Shown here: piece by piece, positions 1 to 7,070 of the stretch
Layout of the letters: each line of letters opens with the position of its first letter
Numbering within the stretch: the stretch's first letter is position 1
Assembly: GCA_015233565.1 (NCBI GenBank)
Contig: JADFXM010000071.1
Span: forward strand, 1 to 32,374
Direction of reading: 5' to 3'
Origin: Candidatus Rifleibacteriota bacterium
GTDB taxonomy: Bacteria > Muiribacteriota > Ozemobacteria > Ozemobacterales > Ozemobacteraceae
Length of the DNA stretch: 32,374 bases
The notes under the pieces: generated by a model
What the model was told of the DNA's origin: nothing
The model's input: only the letters and a program-made list of their open reading frames with translations
Database searches by the model: none
Translations under genes and position numbers: made by a program

Positions 1-5
1 GCCAT

Positions 6-30
6 CAGGCTCGCGAAAGCGGGCTTTTTT
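6..30 (+). terminator. Rho-independent terminator of a gene left of the window
   Basis: A GC-rich hairpin (GGCTCGC, loop GAAA, GCGGGCT, one G·T pair) is followed at once by a run of seven T. It reads as an intrinsic terminator for a plus-strand gene that ends just outside the window. Confidence 0.75.
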
Positions 31-357
31 TGTTTCATTTTCAAAGATCACTAAATGTTATAACAATTTCAACATCCTGGTAAAATAACGTGAGAAAATT
101 TTGGGATCGCTACGCGAAAATCGACAATAAAGAAGAGGTTCTTGCAAAATCAGCAAATTCAAATTTGTGAAACATATCACAATGATCATCAAACCTGAAT
201 TTCTTTTTATCCATATGCAAATTTTATATTATATTGCAAGAAGCTCAGAAAAAAGATTTTATGCGTATCAAATTTTTAAATAGATTTTCTTGACTTTGGG
301 CTGCCAAGTTGCTAAAACTGCTTTCAAAGTAAATTTATTTATTACCAGGAGAGATGA
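31..357. other. Intergenic region upstream of the hbd-like gene
   Basis: About 330 bases of AT-rich DNA with no convincing coding frame. The only structures I can support are the candidate promoter at 290-318 and an AGGAGA ribosome binding site at 348-353, just before the ATG at 358. An overlapping ATG at 354 is in another frame and is not the start. Confidence 0.6.
290..318 (+). promoter_or_regulatory. Candidate sigma-70 promoter for the hbd-ackA pair
   Basis: TTGACT (290-295) and TAAAAC (313-318) are separated by 17 bases and lie 40 bases before the ATG at 358. The -35 matches consensus at five of six positions and the -10 at four. Assigned by pattern only. Confidence 0.5.
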
Positions 358-1272
358 ATGACCATCAAACGTGTTGGTGTAGTTGGTGCTGGAACAATGG
401 GCCAGGGACTCGCTCAAGCAGCTGCTAAAATCGGCCTGGAGGTTGTGTTGATTGATTCCGAGGCGGCTTTGAAAAATGCCGTTGAAAAAATGGGATTCGC
501 GATGGATGCAGAAATAGCTCGGTGGGGTTTGACCGAAAGCGAAAAACGGGCAATTCTTGCCCGCGTTACCTCCTCCCTGAAGCTTGACGACTGCAAAAGT
601 TGTCAAATCGTGGTGGAAATGATTCCTGAAATAATCGATTCTAAGCAGGCTATTTTCTGTGAATTGGATAAAATTTGCCCGCCTGAAACCATTTTGATTT
701 CAAATACCGCAACTCTTTCCATAACCGAGATCTCAGCTTTTGCACAAAATAAAGGCAGAATTATTGGAATGCATTTTATTAATCCGGTTCCAAAAACTCC
801 GGTGGTTGAAATAGTACGCGCGGCAAATACTTCAGATGAAACGTTTCAAACTGCGAGCAGATTTGCCAGAATGATTGAAAAAACTCCTGTGCACGTTTTT
901 GAATGTCCAGGTTATGTTACCACACGAATTATGCTTCCGATGATTAATGAAGCCGCTCGGGTTTTGGCTGAAGGAATTGCAACCTGTTCTGACATAGATA
1001 ACGCCATGAAATTGGGTTTTGGTTTGACGATTGGCCCACTGGGGCTTGCAGACATAATGGGGCTTGATACAATTGTTTCCTGGATGGAAAACCTCCATGC
1101 TGAAACAGGTGAAATAACGTTTGTTCCAGCAAAATTCCTGAAAAAATTGGTACGATTGGGTTGGCACGGGGTGAAAACCGGGAAAGGTTTTTACAAATAT
1201 GATTCCAGCAATAAAAGAATTGAAAACAGTGGAATTTCACCCTGCGAATTATCTGTTAGTCTGAAAAATTAG
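358..1272 (+). CDS. hbd: 3-hydroxyacyl-CoA (3-hydroxybutyryl-CoA) dehydrogenase
   Basis: A 304-residue NAD(P)-dependent dehydrogenase of the HCDH family, which interconverts 3-hydroxyacyl-CoA and 3-oxoacyl-CoA in butyrate-type fermentation or beta-oxidation. The N-terminal Rossmann fold shows the dinucleotide motif VGVVGAGTMGQG (residues 6-17). The catalytic His is H139 in GMHFINPVP. The C-terminal dimerisation domain ends with the family signature GVKTGKGFYKYD. The length is slightly above the usual 280-290 residues because of a short C-terminal tail. The start is fixed by AGGAGA four bases upstream. It is followed after 50 bases by ackA on the same strand, so the two are probably co-transcribed; this supports a fermentative role. 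Substrate chain length cannot be read from the sequence, so the symbol is a family-level assignment. No crotonase, thiolase or acyl-CoA dehydrogenase gene is visible nearby. Confidence 0.85.
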   Translation: MTIKRVGVVGAGTMGQGLAQAAAKIGLEVVLIDSEAALKNAVEKMGFAMDAEIARWGLTESEKRAILARVTSSLKLDDCKSCQIVVEMIPEIIDSKQAIFCELDKICPPETILISNTATLSITEISAFAQNKGRIIGMHFINPVPKTPVVEIVRAANTSDETFQTASRFARMIEKTPVHVFECPGYVTTRIMLPMINEAARVLAEGIATCSDIDNAMKLGFGLTIGPLGLADIMGLDTIVSWMENLHAETGEITFVPAKFLKKLVRLGWHGVKTGKGFYKYDSSNKRIENSGISPCELSVSLKN

Positions 1273-1322
1273 TAAAGTGCCCCGATTCTAATCAGGATCG
1301 TTGCCAAAATAAAGGAGAAAAA

Positions 1323-2564
1323 ATGAATATTTTAGTATTGAACTGTGGTTCGTCATCCATAAAATACCAACTTTTTGATATGCGGGATAAAAGCGTTCTT
1401 GCGAAGGGGCTAGTTCATCGGGTTGGAATGGCCGGGTCAAAAATTGATCACAAGAAAGGGGACAAAGGCGATAAAGTTACCGTCTCAAGTGAAATTCTTG
1501 ACCACAAAGATGGGATTAAAAAAGTCCTGGATCTCCTTGTAAGCAAAGAAAATGGTGTTATTAAATCGTTGAACGAGATCAAAGCAGTTGGACATAGGGT
1601 TGTACACGGTGGTGAAAAATTTGCTGGTAGTGTTTTAATTGACCAGGAGGTTCTCGATGCAGTTAAGGAATGTGTCAATTTTGCTCCTCTTCACAATCCA
1701 CCCAATTTGAAGGGAATTGAAGCAGTATTGGAATTGATGCCAAATGTAAAACAAGCGGGAGTTTTTGACACCGCTTTTCACCAGACTATGCCTTCAAAAG
1801 CATTTCTTTATGCACTTCCCTATATGTTCTATGAGAAGGAAAAAATCCGACGTTATGGATTTCATGGTACAAGCCACAGATTTGTTTCCAAACGAGCGTC
1901 TGAGATGCTTAAAATTCCTTATGAGCGCTCCAAAATTATTACCTGTCATTTGGGAAATGGCTGCTCTATCGCTGCAGTACAAGGTGGAGTATCTGTTGAC
2001 ACGTCCATGGGCCACACTCCCCTCGAAGGGCTCGTAATGGGAACGCGTTGCGGAGACATTGATCCGGCAATTATTCTCCATATTATGAAAAAGCACGAAT
2101 TGACTCCGCAGGAGCTTGATAATTTGCTGAACAAACATTCTGGAGTCCAGGGAATCAGTGGCGAATCCAATGATTTGCGTGATCTGGAAGAAGGGTGGCC
2201 GAACAGAAGTGAAAGGGCCAATCTTGCACTGGATGTTTATGCTTATCGGATTCGAAAATATATTGGTGCATATATTGCCGTAATGAATGGCTGCGATGCG
2301 CTGGCTTTTACCGCTGGAGTCGGAGAAAATTCTCCTATTATTCGGGAATTAGCCTGCAAAAATCTTGACTTTCTTGGAATAAAGATTGACATGGACTTGA
2401 ATAATAAAACCTGGCGTGGAGTCGAAGGAGATATCTCAACTCCAGATGCCAAAGTCAGGACTTTAGTTGTTGGTACAAATGAAGAACTTGTAATTGCGGA
2501 AGATACTTTCGATTTGATTGAAGGTCGTTTGGACCCCAAGACAGGAAAACCCAAAAGAAAGTAA
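1323..2564 (+). CDS. ackA: Acetate kinase
   Basis: A 413-residue protein spanning the whole AckA family. It catalyses ATP + acetate to acetyl phosphate + ADP in the cytoplasm, and in fermentation runs in the ATP-forming direction. Visible motifs are the N-terminal NCGSSSIKYQLFD (residues 7-19), GHRVVHGGEKF, FDTAFHQTMP, RRYGFHGTSHRFV, and the nucleotide/substrate segment DTSMGHTPLEGLVMGTRCGD. A GGAG ribosome binding site precedes the ATG with good spacing. It follows the hbd-like gene by 50 bases and is closed by a strong terminator at 2587-2615. The usual partner, phosphotransacetylase (pta), is not in the window. The C-terminus ends with a basic KTGKPKRK tail. Confidence 0.97.
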   Translation: MNILVLNCGSSSIKYQLFDMRDKSVLAKGLVHRVGMAGSKIDHKKGDKGDKVTVSSEILDHKDGIKKVLDLLVSKENGVIKSLNEIKAVGHRVVHGGEKFAGSVLIDQEVLDAVKECVNFAPLHNPPNLKGIEAVLELMPNVKQAGVFDTAFHQTMPSKAFLYALPYMFYEKEKIRRYGFHGTSHRFVSKRASEMLKIPYERSKIITCHLGNGCSIAAVQGGVSVDTSMGHTPLEGLVMGTRCGDIDPAIILHIMKKHELTPQELDNLLNKHSGVQGISGESNDLRDLEEGWPNRSERANLALDVYAYRIRKYIGAYIAVMNGCDALAFTAGVGENSPIIRELACKNLDFLGIKIDMDLNNKTWRGVEGDISTPDAKVRTLVVGTNEELVIAEDTFDLIEGRLDPKTGKPKRK

Positions 2565-2586
2565 ATTTTTTTAAATTATATTAATG

Positions 2587-2615
2587 GCCGTAGCTTCAAA
2601 GTTACGGCTTTTTTT
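2587..2615 (+). terminator. Rho-independent terminator after ackA
   Basis: GCCGTA and TACGGC form the stem core, with further pairing towards a TTCAA-centred loop, followed by a run of seven T. It lies 22 bases after the ackA stop. The next ~200 bases up to the tRNA terminator hold no gene that I can support. Confidence 0.85.
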
Positions 2616-2817
2616 CTTTGAAGATAGAAGCTTTTTGGAGGATTTAAGCATACCTACGGATTAATAATAATTGGTATAATTTTTGAAAAATGGTCAGAAA
2701 GCAATTCAATGATGGCCAGTATTGTGAAACATTTCTCAAACGAGAATCTGCGAATTTTCAAGGAGCTCGATAGATACAAATAATTCGCAAATAATTCGTA
2801 GTTGCTAATTTTGATAG

Positions 2818-2855
2818 AAAAAAAACGACAATTATTTGTAATTGTCGTTTTTTTT
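2818..2855 (-). terminator. Terminator of the tRNA transcription unit
   Basis: A perfect 8-bp stem (ACGACAAT / ATTGTCGT) with an eight-base loop is flanked by A and T runs on both sides, so it could work in both directions. It sits directly downstream of tRNA-Glu on the minus strand and most likely ends that transcript. Confidence 0.8.
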
Positions 2856-2858
2856 CAG

Positions 2859-2931
2859 CGCCCCCACGGGGATTCGAACCCCGGCCGCAGCCTTGAAAGG
2901 GCTGTGTCCTAGGCCACTAGACGATGGGGGC
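2859..2931 (-). tRNA. tRNA-Glu (anticodon UUC)
   Basis: The minus strand folds into a 73-nt cloverleaf. The acceptor stem is GCCCCCA / TGGGGGC, the anticodon stem CAGCC / GGCTG has loop CTTTCAA (anticodon TTC), and the T arm contains GGTTCGAATCC. The discriminator base is G. The 3' CCA is not encoded and must be added enzymatically. It is the second gene of a two-tRNA unit, 22 bases after the CAU tRNA. Confidence 0.95.
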
Positions 2932-2953
2932 CCGTAATTTCAGTTGGTTGCTA

Positions 2954-3025
2954 TGGGCCCAGCAGGGATCGAACCTGCGACCAGCCGGTTATGAGCCGGC
3001 GGCTCTACCGCTGAGCTATAGGCCC
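2954..3025 (-). tRNA. tRNA with CAU anticodon (elongator Met or Ile2)
   Basis: The minus strand forms a 72-nt cloverleaf with acceptor GGGCCTA / TGGGCCC, a short D loop, anticodon stem GCCGG / CCGGC with loop CTCATAA (anticodon CAT), T arm GGTTCGATCC and discriminator A73. CCA is not encoded. It lacks the unpaired first acceptor position and the three-G:C anticodon stem expected of initiator tRNA. It is therefore either elongator tRNA-Met or a tRNA-Ile2 that TilS would modify to read AUA. The 5' part GGGCCTATAGCTCAG resembles isoleucine tRNAs of some bacteria, so Ile2 is a real possibility; I cannot decide. Confidence 0.9.
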
Positions 3026-3038
3026 CAACCGCTTTTAT

Positions 3039-3067
3039 ATAATACAATAACCCTTCCAAAAAGACAA
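3039..3067 (-). promoter_or_regulatory. Promoter of the two-tRNA unit
   Basis: On the minus strand TTGTCT (3062-3067) and TATTAT (3039-3044) are separated by exactly 17 bases and end 13 bases before the first tRNA. Both hexamers are near consensus and the position suits a stable-RNA promoter. Confidence 0.7.
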
Positions 3068-3140
3068 GTTATTTTTTTACTTTTTTTTTAAGAATTTTGA
3101 AGGTAATTTTCGCGCCCTTTTTTCGTTATTAAGAACCAGC

Positions 3141-3149
3141 ACATCTGGT
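3141..3149. repeat. Left target-site duplication of the IS element
   Basis: ACATCTGGT directly abuts the left end of the insertion sequence and recurs, identical and in the same orientation, at 5875-5883 on the other side. Nine bases is the duplication length known for Tn5/IS50-type IS4-family elements. Confidence 0.85.
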
Positions 3150-3181
3150 CTAAGCATTACCCATAAGTATCCGTACTGAAC
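3150..3181 (+). repeat. Left terminal inverted repeat of the IS
   Basis: Nine outer bases, CTAAGCATT, match the right end perfectly. CATAA and CTGAAC are then shared at nearly the same spacing. The transposase stop codon (3157-3159) lies within it. Confidence 0.8.
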
Positions 3182-5640
3182 AATGCCGTGTTTTTTTTCG
3201 CAAAAATTTGATAAGAGCTTGTAATGTAGTCCAAGGCAATTATTCCTCGCCATATTGTTTGGGCGCCTGGCTCTCCATCACCTTTTCTTCCCAGAAAACC
3301 ACCTAACGATGCTAGCATCCGCACCATCTCACGAATTGTTGGCGGCTCATCTGGAAAATTTGTGCTTCTGGACTTGTACGACATTAAGGCTTTCCATTCA
3401 TCTTCGGAAAAGAAGATGGTACAAGGCAAATTCGGAGTTTCCCTGCCTAGCCTTGAAGCATGATATACTCGCCAAGCAACCACCAAATCTATTGCTAAAC
3501 ATGCTTTTATTCTTTCCGCACTTCCGAGTTGTCTTTCTTCTACCTTGCATCCGCTTTTTAATGTTCGATGAAAAATTTCTATTCCCCAGCGCCTTGTATA
3601 CCATTCGATTTTTTCACATGCCTCTTCAAAACTATTGACCGGTAAATTGGTTAGCAACAACCATTCTATTGGTTCTTCAATACCATCACAAACTTCTATT
3701 GCATGGACAACATTTAAGGTAATACTCGGCAATTTTTCTTTTTTCCGAAAATCTGGCGGCGTAAACACGCATTGCATATGCCTAATTTCCAATTTCGCTA
3801 CTCTTGATGGCTTGTTACCACTTCTTGGAACTTTTACTTCTTGAATTCCTGAGATCGAAATAGTTTTTACCTTTTCCCAAATAAAATCACCATCGGTTTT
3901 ACGGTTTTTGGTTTTCTCAGAACGAACTAATAGTTTGGCTTTACTTCCTTGCTTGCTTCAACAAAGAGATCATATATATCTCCTTCTCTATCGCAAATGC
4001 TTACAAAAGTTGTATTTATGCACTGTTTATTAGCTTCATTTGTGGCTCTATAACTTTCAATCCATTTTATGCTTTCTTTTTGATCAATAGGAAGATTATG
4101 TCGTTTCATTCCTTTTAACTCAAAATTTCTTGCCCCATCATTTTACATTCAAAAGCCCCAAAGGGGTGCCTTTGAGTGGAGCCAAATTATTTGATGGGAA
4201 AAACCAAGAATCTGAGCAAATTATTCAAGGGAGTAGGCAAAACCCACGTCATCTTCTGTCGGAAGGCTTTTCCTTTAGTCGCTAGCTTTTGTTTTTGGTG
4301 CTTTTGTCCCTAATTTATTTTGATCCAACCCCCGTAAATTAGCGTGTTCACGCTCACCTTCTGTTGAAAAAGCCATAGTATCATGCATGAGCAATCCAAT
4401 AATGGTTTGTCTGGAAGCCCCGATAGGTCCAATGTCTTCTGTTTCCGGATGAGCAGTATAATTTAAACTCGTAGTATCTTGAGGAACTAACACGATAGAA
4501 TGCTCAGGACAGCGTTTAATTGTAGCTGAAATATGCGGAGCAAGAATTTTCTCAAATTCGACTGAATCATTTTCGAAAAATCTATAAGCTGCCTTGGTTT
4601 CCGCAGCACTCTTACAAGCCTCAGGAACTTGAGCGGATGGATTTGAATAAAAACTACGCGCAATTTTTAAAAGTCTTTGATCCAATCTTTTATCACCTAA
4701 TGTTGAATTGCCAAACTCCTCTTCTGCCCAGTCTTCTGGAATTTTCTCAATAATTGGAGCTGTTTCAGGCTGTGATGGGCAATCATGTAATATTTTACGC
4801 CAATCAGATGTTAAAGGAAATAGATAGATGTCCTTTTTGCATACCGGAAATTTTTTTTCACGATCTTGTCTGCCTCGACCTACTGTAGTTCCAACATGAA
4901 GCCAATTAGCTGCTTTATAAACGGTTCCTTCAAACTTTTCGTGTTCGACAAAAGTTTCTATTAGCAATGGTTTATAGCAGTATCTATTTCCCCAATCTTG
5001 TGTTAAGCGTTTCGCGCATAAAGATAAAACATGTGAAGCCAGATTCGAAACTCTAACAAACTCTGGAATTAAAAATCGACTATTGGAAACAATCAAATTG
5101 AGATTATGCTGTCTTACATAATTATTCCAGCCAATAAAATCATCTCTTTTTTTTTATTGACCATGCTGCAGCACTAAAACCCAGTGCAGCAACAGGTCCA
5201 AACAAAGGGCTTTTGATCAGATACTTTATTTGAGCGCCAAAGAAAGACGTATTTCCAAGGTAGTGAAAATCTTCGATAAGGTTTTTCCAAGTTATTCCAT
5301 TGGAATCATTAATATCCTCGATAACAATAACTTCAAGTTGTCCAAGCTCTGAAATATCACATTGAATCAAAGGATAAAAAGTCGGCTTAGCTGGAAGTTT
5401 CTCTGAATTAGGTCTGCGTACAACTTTCTGTGCTGGAAGATTAATAATTCCTTGTTTTTCTAATTTTTTCATTACCTTTAATGCTGTCATAATCTTTGGT
5501 TTACCGTTGAGAGATTTTAGTTGCAAAAAATTACAAATTTCCAGAGCAATAGATCGAATTGAAGCGCTGGAACCAGAATTAACTAAACCTTTGATGAAAT
5601 TAATATTATTTTCCGACAAAATATTATATGAATTAAGCAT
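3157..5640 (-). pseudogene. DruA (DUF4338)-domain / IS4-family DDE transposase fusion, disrupted
   Basis: One ancestral reading frame of about 800 residues is now split over at least four pieces. Piece 1 (5640-5140) and the start of piece 2 (5096 leftward) form a continuous DruA/DUF4338 domain: helical N-terminus, HYLGN, IKYLIKS, LGFSAAAW, then across the break DDFIGWNNYVRQHNLNLIVSNSRFLIP, then ANWLHVGTTVGRGRQDR and KDIYLFPL. Piece 2 goes on into the Tn5-type DNA-binding domain (EEFGNSTLGDKRLDQRL, AAYRFFEND) and the first catalytic Asp region (VLVPQDTTSLNY). It ends in foreign sequence at 4275. Piece 3 (4109-3927) carries the second Asp region (VSICDREGDIYDLFVEA). Piece 4, open from about 3930 to 3157, carries the Y-R-E-K-type segment YTRRWGIEIFHRTLKSGCK with the third catalytic acid. 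Breaks lie in an A9 run (5147-5155), at the ~190-bp insertion (4171-4358), near 4136 and near 3930. Several independent lesions argue for a pseudogene rather than programmed frameshifting. Confidence 0.85.
4171..4358. mobile_element. ~188-bp insertion inside the transposase frame
   Basis: The transposase reads MAFSTEG up to 4356-4358 and resumes with GTPLGLLNVK from 4170 leftward. In intact IS4-type transposases these parts are contiguous (family knowledge). The DNA between them codes for nothing recognisable. It contains the palindrome AGCGTG-AA-CACGCT near its right end, and CCTT occurs at both junctions as a possible short duplication. The origin is unknown; it could be a small non-autonomous element or a patch of recombined DNA. 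Confidence 0.55.
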
Positions 5641-5842
5641 AGCGTAATATTCAAGCCCCCTGATATCGCCATTTCTCAGAGCCTATTTTAAAAAAATCGG
5701 AATTACGCCTGGCACTTTTTTTCACGGAAACTACTAAAACGTTCATCAATAGGCAAAAAACTTCCACATTTTGCTCAAAAATGTACCGAGTCATTTTTCC
5801 TCTTATTTCAGTAAATCTGATGTTAGCAAAAAAATGTGGTAA

Positions 5843-5874
5843 TGTTCAGAAAATTATTTATGTCCAATGCTTAG
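5843..5874 (-). repeat. Right terminal inverted repeat of the IS
   Basis: Reverse complement of the left end: nine outer bases identical, then CATAA and CTGAACA shared with small offsets. Confidence 0.8.
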
Positions 5875-5883
5875 ACATCTGGT
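5875..5883. repeat. Right target-site duplication of the IS element
   Basis: ACATCTGGT, identical to 3141-3149 and directly abutting the right inverted repeat. Confidence 0.85.
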
Positions 5884-6299
5884 GGTGGCCATAGGCAACA
5901 GGCTTTACATGGAGGACATACCACATATTTTCGGATTACCTAGGGGTAGCTTGTAAAAATTGAGGTGAATGCAATCAGCAAGAAAAAAAATCAGCGAAAG
6001 GATGCCCTCTAGTGGTGGGTAGGTGAGAATTGTTCGAACAGTGTATTTCTTGCTAGTTCTTAGTTCCAGACGAAATTTTAGTATTCCTTTTCTCAAAGAT
6101 TCACTACTATTAAGGATGCCTGATTTTGGATTCCATAAATTCAATTGTGACAGTGAATAGTCCTTTGTCACAATTGAATTTAAGGGTAAATTGATTAAAA
6201 TTTATGCTATATTTTTTCACCCAACCGTCGCTTTTTAAAGAATTTCCTTATGAATTTTTTTTTTGGCCTGCATACTACTAAACTCAATTGCGACAATGG
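5884..6299. other. Non-coding or decayed stretch between the IS and the MITE
   Basis: About 416 bases without a gene I can support. An 88-codon open frame on the minus strand (6171-5905) has no recognisable domain or ribosome binding site. It begins inside the palindrome at 6136-6182, so I do not call it. The stretch was split from the tRNA-side flank by the IS insertion. It looks like residue of older mobile elements, but I cannot name a family. Confidence 0.5.
6136..6182. repeat. 17-bp perfect inverted repeat
   Basis: TAAATTCAATTGTGACA (6136-6152) and its exact reverse complement (6166-6182) surround a 13-base spacer. No T tract of terminator type follows on either strand. A close relative of the arm core, TCAATTGCGACA, recurs at 6284-6295 just before the MITE-like element. 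The arms may be abutted ends of a lost mobile element or a protein-binding palindrome. Confidence 0.7.
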
Positions 6300-6612
6300 G
6301 ACTAGTAGTTAGTTCGATAAATAACCTTTCAATAGGAATTATTACCGTGTAGCTCGGTGGTACGGAAAAAAATGAGTCTTTTTCACGAAGACAATTCATT
6401 GTACAAAGTGGCTTTTTGGAGTTGCATTGGATGGTTAATTAGCGAATGTAATACTAGTATGACATTTCCAAAATACCGTTGCATAATCAGCCAGTACAAA
6501 AATCTTGATTTGGCATGGGGAAATTGCCATGTTTTCAGATTCTGGATTTATTGTACATCAGTTACTTTTGGTAGTTTTATTGCTAGGTTATTTTGGAAAC
6601 GCACTACTAGTC
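6300..6612. mobile_element. MITE-like element with ~36-bp terminal inverted repeats
   Basis: The left end begins GACTAGTAGT. The right end read inward begins with the same ten bases. Without any gap the two arms go on to share GTT, AAATAACCT and CAATA at identical spacing, giving about 27 of 35 positions matching. The 313-bp length, long inverted repeats and lack of a transposase gene fit a non-autonomous miniature element. The palindromic CTAG occurs at both ends (6302-6305, 6607-6610), so a CTAG target duplication with slightly shorter ends is an alternative. The family is not identified. An open frame running out of the element (6357-6650) is probably chance. Confidence 0.65.
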
Positions 6613-7011
6613 TACTTGAATTGATCGCATTTTTCCACGTTCTGTCCTGACAAATTCCCTGATTTTTTCCCGAATTTCAACAGGATCGTGTATTGAAAAT
6701 GTCAGTTGTGGTGAAGTGACATCATCGGAGAATATTGTTATTTCACCGACTCCGCCAAGTCTTTGCATGATATGCTGGTCATAGGAAGTATCTTTGACCT
6801 TGTAATATTCAACCTCTTCAATTTTTCGACTGATAAATCCAGTTGTAAGTATTACCCTTTGTGAAGTGATTCGTATACTTTGGCAGAAGCTTTGGAGAAT
6901 CGATAACAGAAGGCCGATGTTCCAACCCAATAGTAAAATCCAGATTGGGTTGTGACTGAAAAGAAATACTTTTGTCGGAATTCTTCCATCATAAATAATT
7001 TCTTCTGACAT
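6607..7011 (-). CDS. Bacterial PH-domain (bPH_2/YdbS-like) membrane protein
   Basis: 134 residues. A hydrophobic N-terminal part (residues ~22-42, IWILLLGWNIGLLLSILQSF) is a probable membrane segment. A compact bPH_2-type domain follows: ITSQRVILTTGFISRKIEEVEYYKVKD..., QRLGGVGEITIFSDD, LTFSIHDPVEIREKIREFVRTER. The biochemical role of this family is largely unknown. A ribosome binding site (AAAGGGG) precedes the ATG at 7011. The gene lies just 20 bases beyond the rpoD terminator with no obvious promoter of its own, so expression may depend on readthrough from the dnaG-rpoD transcript. Its stop codon (TAG, 6607-6609) lies inside the right end of the MITE-like element. The C-terminus may therefore have been altered, or the TAG may belong to a CTAG target site and be original. 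Confidence 0.8.
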   Translation of the reverse strand: MSEEIIYDGRIPTKVFLFSHNPIWILLLGWNIGLLLSILQSFCQSIRITSQRVILTTGFISRKIEEVEYYKVKDTSYDQHIMQRLGGVGEITIFSDDVTSPQLTFSIHDPVEIREKIREFVRTERGKMRSIQVD

Positions 7012-7032
7012 AATTTTCCCCTTTATCCTTTC

Positions 7033-7066
7033 AAAAAAAAAACGCCTTTAAAAGGCGTTTTTTTTG
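7033..7066 (-). terminator. Terminator downstream of rpoD
   Basis: A symmetrical hairpin (ACGCCTTT / AAAGGCGT) is flanked by A and T runs. On the minus strand it begins a few bases after the rpoD stop and ends in at least eight T. Because the flanks are A/T on both sides it can also act in the other direction. Confidence 0.85.
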
Positions 7067-7070
7067 AATT

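Larger units (their letters stand above)
3150..5874 (-). mobile_element. Complete IS4-family (Tn5-type) insertion sequence, 2725 bp, with a broken transposase gene
   Basis: Both ends can be read. The left end starts CTAAGCATTACCCATAA; the right end, read inward on the minus strand, starts CTAAGCATTGGACATAA. Similarity continues in patches to CTGAACA about 30 bases in, so these are imperfect terminal inverted repeats of roughly 30 bp. Perfect 9-bp direct repeats (ACATCTGGT) flank the element. The single ancestral gene runs on the minus strand and its stop lies inside the left inverted repeat, a compact arrangement usual for IS elements. About 220 non-coding bases lie between the gene start and the right end, with an internal inverted repeat (CCACATTTT at 5764-5772 against AAAATGTGG at 5831-5839). 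The intact duplication suggests fairly recent insertion, yet the gene is not intact. The family placement comes from the transposase domains and the 9-bp duplication. Confidence 0.9.

Noticed and set aside
31..357. Riboswitch or RNA leader before the hbd-like gene
   Set aside because: No conserved aptamer-like helices or terminator/antiterminator pair could be recognised between the promoter and the ATG, which are only 40 bases apart.
3900..5160. Programmed ribosomal frameshifting to make the full transposase
   Set aside because: Besides the A9 run there are at least two further breaks and a ~190-bp insertion; one frameshift site could not restore the protein.
3157..5640. An active Druantia-type defence locus
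   Set aside because: The DruA-like domain is joined to a transposase within IS ends, no DruB-E genes are present, and the frame is broken in several places.
5905..6171. An 88-codon minus-strand frame
   Set aside because: It starts inside a palindrome, has no ribosome binding site and no similarity I recognise; more likely chance in decayed DNA.
6357..6650. A 97-codon plus-strand frame across the MITE and the PH gene end
   Set aside because: It runs out of the element into the antisense of a recognised gene and has no domain or ribosome binding site.
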